Part shown: positions 19,008-26,956 of the stretch, one piece after another | How the letters are laid out: the number at the start of each line of letters is the position of its first letter | How positions within the stretch are numbered: the stretch's first letter is position 1 | Assembly (NCBI RefSeq): GCF_003970695.1 | Contig: NZ_CP034570.1 | Location: forward strand, 1,984,001 to 2,048,000 | Source of the DNA: Maribacter sp. MJ134 | Lineage (GTDB): Bacteria > Bacteroidota > Bacteroidia > Flavobacteriales > Flavobacteriaceae | DNA length: 64,000 bases | Direction of reading: 5' to 3' | Made by a program: the position numbers and the translations under genes | Notes under the pieces: generated by a model | What the model was told of the DNA's origin: nothing | The model's input: only the letters and a program-made list of their open reading frames with translations | Databases searched by the model: none

Positions 19008-21916
19008 GATATTTTCTTAGAAAGTGAGATGGATTTGTTGGTGTCTATTTTTGGGGTGATGGACTCCAGATAACCCGAGCTGACCGCCTTTTTATTCTCC
19101 ACAAAGGGACGTATTTGAAACAACCATAGCTTGTCGTTTTTAAAACCGAGTTCCACATCGTACGCTCCCTCGTAATCCGAATTCGTAGCTTCTGGCAGGG
19201 TTTTTCTAATGGTATAGGCCAGTTCCCTAATTGCATTGATATTCTTGATGTTCAAGACGGATTGCTGAAACGAGGCCGATTTTTTGCCCGTTCCCCCGGT
19301 AGCCGGTAAACTATTGTAAAACGGGTCTCTGGCAGGTGCCAACAAACGTGCGCCACTTTTTTGGTAAATGGTATAGGTCTCCGCAGATTGCCCGTCTACG
19401 GCACCACCGGCACCACGGCTAAACGCCACGGTCATATCCGCCTCGTTGCCAGAATTGATGCCTTTCGTTATCAATACCCCGGAATAGTCCACATCCACAC
19501 TTGGTATGACCAAAATAGACGGAAAGACATTCTCCGGATTCAATAAATATTTCTGACGCCATTTAAAACTGCGCTCCGTATAGGGCGATGCCCAAACCTC
19601 TTTTACACCCAATAAAATTTTATCCTTATCCAGCACATTGAACAAGGTAAGATTAAGACCGGCACCTGTAAAGTCTTTAAGGTCTTCCATGTTGGTGTCA
19701 CTACGTAAGAATACAGGAATCTCCCCGAGGGGTTTGCCAAGGATATCCTTGAACTTCGTTTCTATTTCCGCTAAAAAGGTACTTTTTAGCGGCATCTTTT
19801 TAATAGCATCGCGTAAGGTTTCCAACTGGCGTAACTGAAAGTTTTCTACTTCGGGTTCGGCAACACCTGCCGTCCTCATTTTTTCGGCCTCCGCAAACAT
19901 ATCGTTCAGGTAGGTCCAGTAGGATTTTCCTTGCTCAGGCATTTCTTGGTCCATATGGTCCCTAAAAATCCCGAACGGAATTACCAGTCCCTCTACCACT
20001 TGCTCCGGAAACATCTTTTTCAATTGTCCCAAATTGGCTGCCTTGGGACCGCAGAGTGCTCCGGAATCACTGGCATCTACGTTACGCATGTTCAATACGC
20101 TAGTATTGTCCAGTTGTATTTTTTCTATAGGTACCGCTATCTTATCGGTATTACGCTCCTTCTTCGTAAAAAGGTCACGCTCCTGGTCCGTCATTTGTGC
20201 TTCCGGTTTAAGGATAACATTGCCCTTATTGGAAACCGCATAGAAAACACGTTGCCCATCATATTGCTTTAGACTTTGCAAATTTTCATCTGAAAGTGCC
20301 GCGTTGGGGATACCAAGGTTACGTGCCAATAATTGTACATGGGAAACCATATTCCCCTCTGCCACGGTGGCAATGCCCGCAACCGGTTTTAAATCTGACG
20401 GGGAACGCTGAAAAATATAGATTTTATCGGAAGACACTTCAATATCCTCGGATGAACCTCCAATAACAACAAGCTCTCCAAAAGCGTAACCGGGATTAAG
20501 ACCACGGAAGGTACTTTGGTTGGGAATAGCCATCACTTTATTGGTCAGGGCAGATTCCCTAGCGATAAAATCGCCCAATTCGCCCACACTTTTGCCCAAA
20601 TGCAAAGCAATGGAACCTCTGATACGGTCATCTATAAAACCATAGGCCCTGGGTTCAAATCCGGTATAGGTGTCCACGATATGTTGGTAGTTCGCCTTTA
20701 CCATGGCGGCACTCCATTCTACCGCTCCCCTGGCAGTTTCCAAAACGGTCGTAAGCTCGGCTAGGGGTAATTGTTCTTTTTCAAACTGACTCAGGGTGCC
20801 TATTATCTCGTTCCATTCCCAAAGCTCTATATAACCAGCACCAGCAGCAGCAGTCCCTAAGGCACATATTTTCTCTAGCTGTTCGCTGACCGTATCCGGC
20901 ACCCATTGTTGGGCATTCTGAAATAAAATTTCCTCCAATTTTAAGCTCACCTCCAACAACTGTAAGCGGGCCATAGGACGTTTCTCCTCTACAAGACCTT
21001 CCCTGATATCTAAAAGTAACTGCGCCGTCTGGGAAACTAAGGCATCGGCAGCGTTGGTCGTTGCCGTGTTTTTTGCGTAGGCCACAATTTTATCGCCTAA
21101 AACGGTACCATGTGTCAATTTGGCCTTTTCTATTAACTTCTCGCCATCTACTGGAGCAAAAAACACGTTCATTGTGGTTACGAGTCCGTCCAGTTTTTTG
21201 CTTAGGTCAGCCGTTAGTTTACTCCCGTTTTTTTGTTTGAACTCGATTACTTTTTGAATGTCCCCTTTTTCTGGTAAGCTATGGATTTTAACACGAAGGT
21301 CCATAAAAGGCAAGTACATATCGGAAATAACCTTGGATTGGCTTCGCATTAATTGCGAAATATTATCATCTCCACTATGGGGCACATCCCTTAAGGATTG
21401 CCTTACCAGAAAATACTGTTCGGTCAGAACCTTATCCTTTGCCAATAACCATTTATAAAAATCGATGCCCCATGCTTCCTCGTCCTCTACCTGTACCGCC
21501 CCACGGTAAAACTGTCCTTTTTGGTTTACCCAACCATTATCCACACTGCGCAAATACTTGTCTAGCTGATATTGTTTCAATCGGGATTGATTCTTATCCT
21601 CATCCCAAAACTCCTCCTTTGAGGTGTACGCTAAGATTTGTCCGATATAAATATGATGGTCTTTTCCTAAAGCGACCACCTCATCTTTATAGCGTGCATG
21701 CTGCGCCCCTGGACCAATATTATCGGGGCATGGGTCTTTAGGCGCCCTTATGCTGCCGTCGGTACAAAACCAACGAATATCCTTGTAGGGACCTCGAATA
21801 TCGTTCTTATAGGTGTTAATCTGATCGGTGATTTTTGTATTTCTTAGTTCATTTTGACCGTAGGCAAACGTAGTCCCCCATAAAATGAACAGAACGGCGT
21901 AGTATTTTAATTTCAT
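19004..21916 (-). CDS. Exported dikinase-like protein: phosphohistidine domain followed by ATP-grasp domain (GWD-like order)
   Basis: The 970-residue protein starts with a signal peptide (cleavage near FAYGQNE). An all-helical N-terminal region of about 470 residues comes first. Next is a PEP-utilising mobile domain with the phosphoacceptor-type motif NMVSHVQLLARN (His526). An ATP-grasp/PPDK-N domain follows at about 620-950, with LRSDTNMEDLKDFTGAGL (Arg738), WASPYTERSF and the C-terminal LWLFQIRPF. Domain order and wording match plant glucan water dikinases (RSDSNGEDL..AGAG, WAS..NERA), not PEP synthase or PPDK, where ATP-grasp comes first. A secreted member is odd because the periplasm has no ATP pool. 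It is the first gene of a two-gene operon with a serine hydrolase. The substrate is unknown. Confidence 0.8.
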   Translation of the reverse strand: MKLKYYAVLFILWGTTFAYGQNELRNTKITDQINTYKNDIRGPYKDIRWFCTDGSIRAPKDPCPDNIGPGAQHARYKDEVVALGKDHHIYIGQILAYTSKEEFWDEDKNQSRLKQYQLDKYLRSVDNGWVNQKGQFYRGAVQVEDEEAWGIDFYKWLLAKDKVLTEQYFLVRQSLRDVPHSGDDNISQLMRSQSKVISDMYLPFMDLRVKIHSLPEKGDIQKVIEFKQKNGSKLTADLSKKLDGLVTTMNVFFAPVDGEKLIEKAKLTHGTVLGDKIVAYAKNTATTNAADALVSQTAQLLLDIREGLVEEKRPMARLQLLEVSLKLEEILFQNAQQWVPDTVSEQLEKICALGTAAAGAGYIELWEWNEIIGTLSQFEKEQLPLAELTTVLETARGAVEWSAAMVKANYQHIVDTYTGFEPRAYGFIDDRIRGSIALHLGKSVGELGDFIARESALTNKVMAIPNQSTFRGLNPGYAFGELVVIGGSSEDIEVSSDKIYIFQRSPSDLKPVAGIATVAEGNMVSHVQLLARNLGIPNAALSDENLQSLKQYDGQRVFYAVSNKGNVILKPEAQMTDQERDLFTKKERNTDKIAVPIEKIQLDNTSVLNMRNVDASDSGALCGPKAANLGQLKKMFPEQVVEGLVIPFGIFRDHMDQEMPEQGKSYWTYLNDMFAEAEKMRTAGVAEPEVENFQLRQLETLRDAIKKMPLKSTFLAEIETKFKDILGKPLGEIPVFLRSDTNMEDLKDFTGAGLNLTLFNVLDKDKILLGVKEVWASPYTERSFKWRQKYLLNPENVFPSILVIPSVDVDYSGVLITKGINSGNEADMTVAFSRGAGGAVDGQSAETYTIYQKSGARLLAPARDPFYNSLPATGGTGKKSASFQQSVLNIKNINAIRELAYTIRKTLPEATNSDYEGAYDVELGFKNDKLWLFQIRPFVENKKAVSSGYLESITPKIDTNKSISLSKKIS

Positions 21917-22184
21917 TTATTTCTAAGTAAGCAATTCCTGATTGTCAATCAAAGGTAACATCTATTTTGAATCAATATTGTTTTTATTTCGAAATAATCA
22001 ACTAAAAAAAATAGACCTTAGGCCTCTGAATATCAGTAAAATACAATCAAACAAAAATGTCATAAATAAATCATAAAAAAAGACATTCGTATGTATTTAT
22101 TCATTTCATTTACAGCGAAAATAGACTCCTAAAATCGGGGTCATAACTTCAAGAAAAAATAATATTAAGCTAAATAAAAAAACC
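21917..22184. other. AT-rich intergenic region upstream of the dikinase operon
   Basis: This 268-base stretch between the start of the minus-strand dikinase gene and a broken plus-strand gene is very AT-rich with several A-tracts. It must hold the promoters for both, but no clear TAnnTTTG box, repeat or open frame was recognised. Confidence 0.3.
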
Positions 22185-22493
22185 ATGAAAACAGTACTAC
22201 TTGCTATGCTATTGACCGCCTCTTCAATCTCTAATTTGATGGTACAGGAAACCTAAAAAACAGTTGCTACCTACGTTGGGTATGAAGACGATTTCTATAA
22301 TTTCACTGATAAAGACGGTTACTACATCGAGTTTCATCATATATCGGATGAAGCTTTAAAATCCTACGAGTTAAGCGATAAAAAATATATCGGCAAGAAA
22401 TTCCAGATTACCTTTATAACCGAAACCGAAACGGACGAACTGAATGAAGATATCAATACGAACACCATAGTTGCATTAAAACTAATGGACTGA
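22185..22493 (+). pseudogene. Small secreted protein gene interrupted by one in-frame stop codon
   Basis: An ATG at 22185 opens a frame encoding a typical signal peptide (MKTVLLAMLLTASSISNLMV, then QET). The frame meets a TAA at 22254-22256, then stays open for 78 codons in the same frame to a TGA at 22491. The downstream part (TVATYVGYEDDFYNFTD to VALKLMD) has normal protein composition. One C-to-T change from CAA (Gln) would explain the stop. The intact product would be about 102 residues, exported, family unknown. A strong terminator follows at once, so this was a real transcription unit. Sequencing error or very recent inactivation are both possible. Confidence 0.65.
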
Positions 22494-22496
22494 TTA

Positions 22497-22522
22497 AAAA
22501 AGGGGGCTTAGGCCTCCTTTTT
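22497..22522 (+). terminator. Intrinsic terminator after the broken secreted-protein gene
   Basis: An 11-pair stem (AAAAAGGGGGC with GCCTCCTTTTT, one G-T pair) closes a TTAG loop and runs into T residues. It begins four bases after the TGA of the interrupted gene and ends 92 bases before ppgK. Confidence 0.85.
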
Positions 22523-22584
22523 GTTTTTACACCCTTATAAAGCGCCGGACCACCATCAAATTCCTTGGAGCCAATTCTTTTTTG

Positions 22585-22592
22585 TTACTTTG
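22585..22592 (+). promoter_or_regulatory. Probable ppgK promoter -7 box (imperfect)
   Basis: TTACTTTG differs from the Bacteroidetes -7 consensus TAnnTTTG at one position and lies 23 bases before the ppgK ATG. A TTGG at 22564-22567, 17 bases upstream, could serve as the -33 element. It is the only candidate between the upstream terminator and the gene. Confidence 0.4.
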
Positions 22593-22614
22593 CGCAAAAG
22601 TTTAAAAGAAAATA

Positions 22615-23364
22615 ATGGCAGTTCTTGGAATTGATATAGGTGGCTCGGGAATTAAAGGAGCTTTGGTAAATTTGGAAACCGGTGAAATGCTGACCGAACG
22701 CCATCGGATTAAAACACCCGCTGGAAGAACTCCAGAGGATATGGCGGATGTGGTAAACCAAATTATACAACATTTTGACTATAAGGGAAAAGTAGGGTGC
22801 GGTTTTCCAACGGTGATTAAAAAAGGTGTTTGTAAGTCTCCTGGCAATCTGGATAAAAGTTGGCTTAACCTTAATGTAGAAGAGCTTTTAGAAAAGAAGA
22901 CGGGCCTTGACTTTACGGTCATCAACGACGCCGATGCCGCAGGATATGCCACCATGACCTATGGTATTGGAAAAGGAGAAAAGGGTCTTGTGGTGATGAT
23001 TACCATTGGAACCGGATTGGGTAGCGGTGCTTTTCTGGACGGTAGGTTAATCCCGAATTTTGAGCTAGGCCAAATACCCTATAAAAAATATAAAAAAATA
23101 GAATTATGGGCCGCCGCTTCGGCAAAGGAAAGAGAAGAACTCAGCTATAAGGAGTGGGGAAAACGATTTAATAAATTCCTAGAGTACGTGGATTTGATCA
23201 TAGCACCAGACTTGATTATTTTAGGCGGTGGCACCTCTAAGAATTTTGATGAGTTTAAAGAATATATCACCATAGAAACTCCGGTAATACCAGCGGAACT
23301 TAGGAACCAAGCAGGGATTATCGGTGCCGCTGCGGCAACGTTACACAAGGCTCCTAAAGTTTAG
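22615..23364 (+). CDS. ppgK: Polyphosphate glucokinase (ROK family)
   Basis: The 249-residue cytoplasmic enzyme belongs to the ROK sugar kinases. It has the N-terminal phosphate-binding motif [12 protein letters not shown] (residues 5-16), the catalytic INDADAAG, the [10 protein letters not shown] loop and [12 protein letters not shown]. The wording and length match polyphosphate glucokinase, which phosphorylates glucose with inorganic polyphosphate and often ATP. It stands alone between two terminators. Its glucose 6-phosphate product feeds central metabolism, and glucose could come from the GH63 glucosidase upstream, though the two genes are far apart. Confidence 0.9.
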   Translation: MAVLGIDIGGSGIKGALVNLETGEMLTERHRIKTPAGRTPEDMADVVNQIIQHFDYKGKVGCGFPTVIKKGVCKSPGNLDKSWLNLNVEELLEKKTGLDFTVINDADAAGYATMTYGIGKGEKGLVVMITIGTGLGSGAFLDGRLIPNFELGQIPYKKYKKIELWAAASAKEREELSYKEWGKRFNKFLEYVDLIIAPDLIILGGGTSKNFDEFKEYITIETPVIPAELRNQAGIIGAAAATLHKAPKV

Positions 23365-23392
23365 GTTTCAGAAAATATACAATATGAATATA

Positions 23393-23421
23393 AAAAAGCC
23401 CAAGCAGTTGCTTGGCTTTTT
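23393..23421. terminator. Bidirectional terminator between ppgK and the convergent lipoprotein gene
   Basis: AAAAAGCC-C-AAGCA pairs with TGCTTGGCTTTTT across a two-base loop with a single bulged C. A-rich and T-rich flanks on opposite sides allow termination in both directions, as expected between convergent genes ending at 23364 and 23443. Confidence 0.8.
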
Positions 23422-23442
23422 CGTTACAATAAGTTCCTTAAC

Positions 23443-24351
23443 TTACTCTACAATCTTTGCTCCTTCAGGAACATCAAAGAAGTCTTTGGATACTTGTTTT
23501 TCAAAGTGTATGTCAGAAACATCGATTTTGGTAATATATTCCCCTGGTGTTTCCTGATCCGTAAGCCAATGGGTTTTATATCCTGTAGGGAATAGAATTC
23601 CTTCAACCGTAGTAGCACCGATTACCTCCATGAACTTTTCGGGTAGATGTCCACCATCCTTAAAATAAGCAGGATACGAAACAATATAACGTATGGCCGT
23701 TAGTTGGTGGGTATCCTCTTTAAAATAAAGAATATAATAATCATCCGGAGCATCTCCCGTACCTGCATCAAATGTAACTTTGACCACATCTTGAGGCGAT
23801 TCTTTATACGTCTTCTGCGGAAGCAATTCTAAATTCACCCCTTCACCATCTAAAATAAAAGGCTGCCCTAAAAAGTAGATAGGTGTCAAGGCCCAAAATT
23901 TAGTATCGTACTTGAACGCCAAACTATCCGCCGCTTTAATCCAAGCGGTAGTTCCAGACCAACCATAATGCGCTGTGCTTTCCGTTGCACTAGTATGTCT
24001 TGCCTTATTGCTCCAAGTATCAACGGTCTGGTAGCTATCCCGTTGCGCCTTGGTCGTATCCAAGGGCTGGTAATTAAACCTGAACGACAATGGTCCGTTA
24101 CCGTACCAGGTATCCAAACCACCATGCGCTTCCATGGCATTCCAGACCACCTTACCCGCGTCTGTTCGATTCAACTTTTCTTTGGCCTTCGCAACCCGAT
24201 TAGTAATCCAGGCAGTAGGAACGGTAGCATTTGCGCTCATGGCTTCATTGGCTATACTGTCTTTGTCCTCTGCGTTCTTAGGCGTCTCCTTGCATCCTAA
24301 AAAAACGCTTAAAATAATAAGTGTAAGTAGTTTTAAATGGGTGTTCTTCAT
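23443..24351 (-). CDS. Hypothetical envelope lipoprotein
   Basis: The start at 24351 (MKNTHLKLLTLIILS) gives a lipoprotein signal with lipobox VFLGC, cysteine near residue 20; the open frame extends 15 residues upstream but without signal character. The 302-residue product contains a DAGKVVWNAMEAHGGLDTWY segment and a beta-rich C-terminal half that reads like a LolA/outer-membrane-lipoprotein-sorting-type sheet (YYILYFKEDTHQLTAIRYIVS). Such proteins are common in Flavobacteria and usually unnamed. Binding of a lipid or hydrophobic ligand is a guess from the fold-like pattern. It is a single-gene unit bounded by terminators on both sides. Confidence 0.75.
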   Translation of the reverse strand: MKNTHLKLLTLIILSVFLGCKETPKNAEDKDSIANEAMSANATVPTAWITNRVAKAKEKLNRTDAGKVVWNAMEAHGGLDTWYGNGPLSFRFNYQPLDTTKAQRDSYQTVDTWSNKARHTSATESTAHYGWSGTTAWIKAADSLAFKYDTKFWALTPIYFLGQPFILDGEGVNLELLPQKTYKESPQDVVKVTFDAGTGDAPDDYYILYFKEDTHQLTAIRYIVSYPAYFKDGGHLPEKFMEVIGATTVEGILFPTGYKTHWLTDQETPGEYITKIDVSDIHFEKQVSKDFFDVPEGAKIVE

Positions 24352-24405
24352 GTTGATTGTTTTAAAGATTCTTTGTCGTAAAATAGGTGACAACATTTCA
24401 TAAAA

Positions 24406-24430
24406 AAAGCCCTGAAAAGTTCAGGGCTTT
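24406..24430 (-). terminator. Terminator of typA
   Basis: Read on the minus strand, an 11-base perfect stem (AAAGCCCTGAA with TTCAGGGCTTT, three-base loop) runs into a T tract. It lies three bases after the typA stop codon. Confidence 0.9.
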
Positions 24431-24433
24431 GAA

Positions 24434-26233
24434 TTAGGCTATTTTGTTTCGCTTCCGATCTACTTCGGTCAGGAATATTTTTCGGAGTCTCAAGTGCTTT
24501 GGGGTAACCTCCACATACTCATCTTTCTGAATATACTCCAAAGCCTCTTCCAACGAAAATTTAATCGCGGGAACAATTTTTGCTTTATCGTCCGCTCCTG
24601 AAGAACGTACGTTAGATAACTTCTTGGTTTTTGTAATATTGATGGTCATATCGTCTCCACGAGAATTCTCGCCAATGACCTGACCTTCATAAATATCTTC
24701 ACCTGGATCTACAAAAAACTTACCTCTGTCCTGTAATTTATCAATTGAATACGGAATGGCCTTCCCTTTCTCCATCGACACTAAAGAACCATTCTGACGT
24801 TGCGGAATATCGCCTTTCATAGGTTGATATTCTAAAAAACGGTGCGCCATAATTGCTTCCCCTGCCGTAGCGGTAAGCAATTGGTTACGTAAACCGATGA
24901 TACCTCTAGAAGGTATCTGAAACTCGCACAACATACGGTCTCCTTTAGCCTCCATACTGGTCATCTCCCCTTTACGGATAGATACCATTTCCACGGCCTT
25001 ACCAGAAACTTCCTCTGGCAAATCGATTGTTAAGTGTTCTATCGGTTCGCATTTTTGACCATCAATCTCCTTGATGATTACCTGCGGCTGACCTATTTGT
25101 AGTTCATAGCCCTCTCTTCTCATGGTTTCAATCAAAACCGAAAGGTGTAATACACCACGACCAAAAACTAAAAACTTGTCCGCACTATCGGTTTCATTAA
25201 CGCGCAAAGCAAGGTTCTTTTCCAATTCCCGCTCCAGGCGCTCCTTGATATGACGTGAAGTTACAAACTTACCATCCTGACCAAAAAATGGACTATCGTT
25301 AATGGTAAAGAGCATACTCATCGTAGGCTCATCTATAGCAATCGTCTTTAAACCTTCTGGATTTTCAAGGTCGGCAACCGTATCGCCAATCTCAAAACCT
25401 TCCACCCCTACTAGGGCACAAATATCACCTGTCTCTACTTCTTGTACTTTTTTACGTCCTAGCCCCTCAAAAACAAAAAGTTCCTTGATTTTAGATTTTA
25501 CGATGCTACCATCTCTTTTTACCAAAGAAATTTGTTGTCCTTCTTTTAAGTTTCCACGGGTTAATCTCCCAATAGCGATTCTTCCTGTGAACGAAGAAAA
25601 GTCCAGCGAAGTAATCAACATCTGCGTATTTCCTTCGGTAGGCTTAAAAGTAGGTATATGCTCAATGACCATATCCAAAAGTGGCTCAATGCTGTCCGTT
25701 TCATCCTTCCAATCCTCGCTCATCCAATTGTTCTTTGCAGAACCATAAACAGTAGGGAAGTCTAACTGCCACTCTTCGGCACCTAGTTCGAACATAAGGT
25801 CGAATACTTTTTCATGCACTTCTTCCGGCGTACAGTTTTCTTTATCCACTTTATTAATGACCACACATGGTTTTAGCCCTAAATCGATTGCCTTTTGCAA
25901 CACAAAACGCGTCTGCGGCATAGGGCCCTCAAAGGCATCCACCAACAACAATACACCATCTGCCATGTTTAGCACACGTTCTACCTCCCCGCCAAAATCG
26001 GCGTGACCAGGGGTATCTATAATATTTATTTTGGTATCCTTATAAACAACGGACACGTTCTTGGAGGTAATGGTAATTCCACGTTCCCGTTCCAAGTCAT
26101 TATTATCCAAAATAAGGTCTCCCGTATTCTCGTTCTCTCGGAAAAGGCTACAGTGATACATTATCTTATCGACCAAGGTAGTTTTACCGTGGTCTACGTG
26201 TGCAATGATTGCAATATTTTTAGTTGCGGACAT
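24434..26233 (-). CDS. typA: Translational GTPase TypA/BipA
   Basis: The 599-residue protein is a ribosome-associated GTPase of the EF-G group. It has G1 AHVDHGKTT (residues 10-18), switch I RERGITI, G3 DTPGHADFGG, G4 NKVD and the TypA-specific C-terminal domain, including EVTPKHLRLRK near the end. TypA supports 50S subunit assembly and growth in cold or stress. Length and motif order match the family closely. It has its own promoter box 20 bases upstream of the ATG and its own terminator, so it is a monocistronic gene. Confidence 0.97.
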   Translation of the reverse strand: MSATKNIAIIAHVDHGKTTLVDKIMYHCSLFRENENTGDLILDNNDLERERGITITSKNVSVVYKDTKINIIDTPGHADFGGEVERVLNMADGVLLLVDAFEGPMPQTRFVLQKAIDLGLKPCVVINKVDKENCTPEEVHEKVFDLMFELGAEEWQLDFPTVYGSAKNNWMSEDWKDETDSIEPLLDMVIEHIPTFKPTEGNTQMLITSLDFSSFTGRIAIGRLTRGNLKEGQQISLVKRDGSIVKSKIKELFVFEGLGRKKVQEVETGDICALVGVEGFEIGDTVADLENPEGLKTIAIDEPTMSMLFTINDSPFFGQDGKFVTSRHIKERLERELEKNLALRVNETDSADKFLVFGRGVLHLSVLIETMRREGYELQIGQPQVIIKEIDGQKCEPIEHLTIDLPEEVSGKAVEMVSIRKGEMTSMEAKGDRMLCEFQIPSRGIIGLRNQLLTATAGEAIMAHRFLEYQPMKGDIPQRQNGSLVSMEKGKAIPYSIDKLQDRGKFFVDPGEDIYEGQVIGENSRGDDMTINITKTKKLSNVRSSGADDKAKIVPAIKFSLEEALEYIQKDEYVEVTPKHLRLRKIFLTEVDRKRNKIA

Positions 26234-26252
26234 AAGGTCTATTTTAAGCGTG

Positions 26253-26260
26253 CAAAGATA
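26253..26260 (-). promoter_or_regulatory. typA promoter -7 box
   Basis: On the minus strand the sequence is TATCTTTG, an exact match to the Bacteroidetes -7 consensus TAnnTTTG. It lies 20 bases upstream of the typA ATG, leaving a short leader. No clear -33 TTTG was seen; the nearest TTG is 23 bases further up. Confidence 0.7.
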
Positions 26261-26335
26261 CTTCTATTTTTTGCATGTACGCACAATCTTATGTTATTTT
26301 TATCTTACTGATTTTGAGAAGGTTTGGTTTTCAAT

Positions 26336-26899
26336 TTACTTGTTTTTGTTCTTTCCTATAACCCAACCGATGCTAAAGCTTATGGTAGGACCAAAACCGG
26401 TATCGACCGCTTGAAAATTTTCGTCACTCGAAAAGTAAAGTCCAAGGCCAAATTCCATAGTGTAATTAAATCCTTTGGGATATGTTCTTTGAATACCATA
26501 AACGGGGCCCATAAAACCGGCGGTTCCAGAACCAGATTCTACATTACCTATAACAACATCGGATGTAAATAATGTAGCAGATGCCGCTAAATAATTGCCC
26601 GTGTTGCCGTCTATTCGTTTACCCTTATCAAGTCTTCTTCCCATATTATAGAAATACCGGTATTGCGCATTAATTGCAGGTAGAAAAGCATAGTTGAACT
26701 CACTGCCTCCACCAGATGCCCCAAATTGAAAACCCAACCCTAGATTAATGGTTTGATTAGTGCCTATGCCTGCTTCGTATTCTATACCGGGATTAATAAT
26801 ATTGATCTTAAATTGATTTTCTTCTACATTTTTTCCTGACTGCGCATTAATGTCAAATGAGAATGAAACTAATAAAACAATGCATAAAAAATTTTTCAT
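26336..26899 (-). CDS. Small outer-membrane beta-barrel protein, paralogue 1 of 3
   Basis: The 187-residue product has a signal peptide (cleavage near INAQSG) and eight or so amphipathic beta strands, so it is probably a small outer-membrane barrel. It shares a linear motif series with two other proteins in this window (31946-32530 and 32827-33393): QFK.N..NPGIEYE, RYFYN, GNTGNYLA, YGIQRTYPKGFN and a C-terminal IGWV. The family has no function known to me. It lies downstream of the TonB receptor gene on the same strand, 57 bases after its stop. Confidence 0.75.
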   Translation of the reverse strand: MKNFLCIVLLVSFSFDINAQSGKNVEENQFKINIINPGIEYEAGIGTNQTINLGLGFQFGASGGGSEFNYAFLPAINAQYRYFYNMGRRLDKGKRIDGNTGNYLAASATLFTSDVVIGNVESGSGTAGFMGPVYGIQRTYPKGFNYTMEFGLGLYFSSDENFQAVDTGFGPTISFSIGWVIGKNKNK

Positions 26900-26956
26900 A
26901 AAGCTTGTCCGATTTTTTGGTTAAGCTTTTTAGCATCAAATAGTAAGCCAAGTTTA

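Noticed and set aside
22254-22256. In-frame TAA as a recoded codon
   Set aside because: No recoding signal is known for TAA in this group, and it lies at the signal cleavage site; a nonsense change or sequencing error is simpler.
25302-25748. 148-residue plus-strand frame inside typA
   Set aside because: It is antisense to a highly conserved gene and has no independent evidence.
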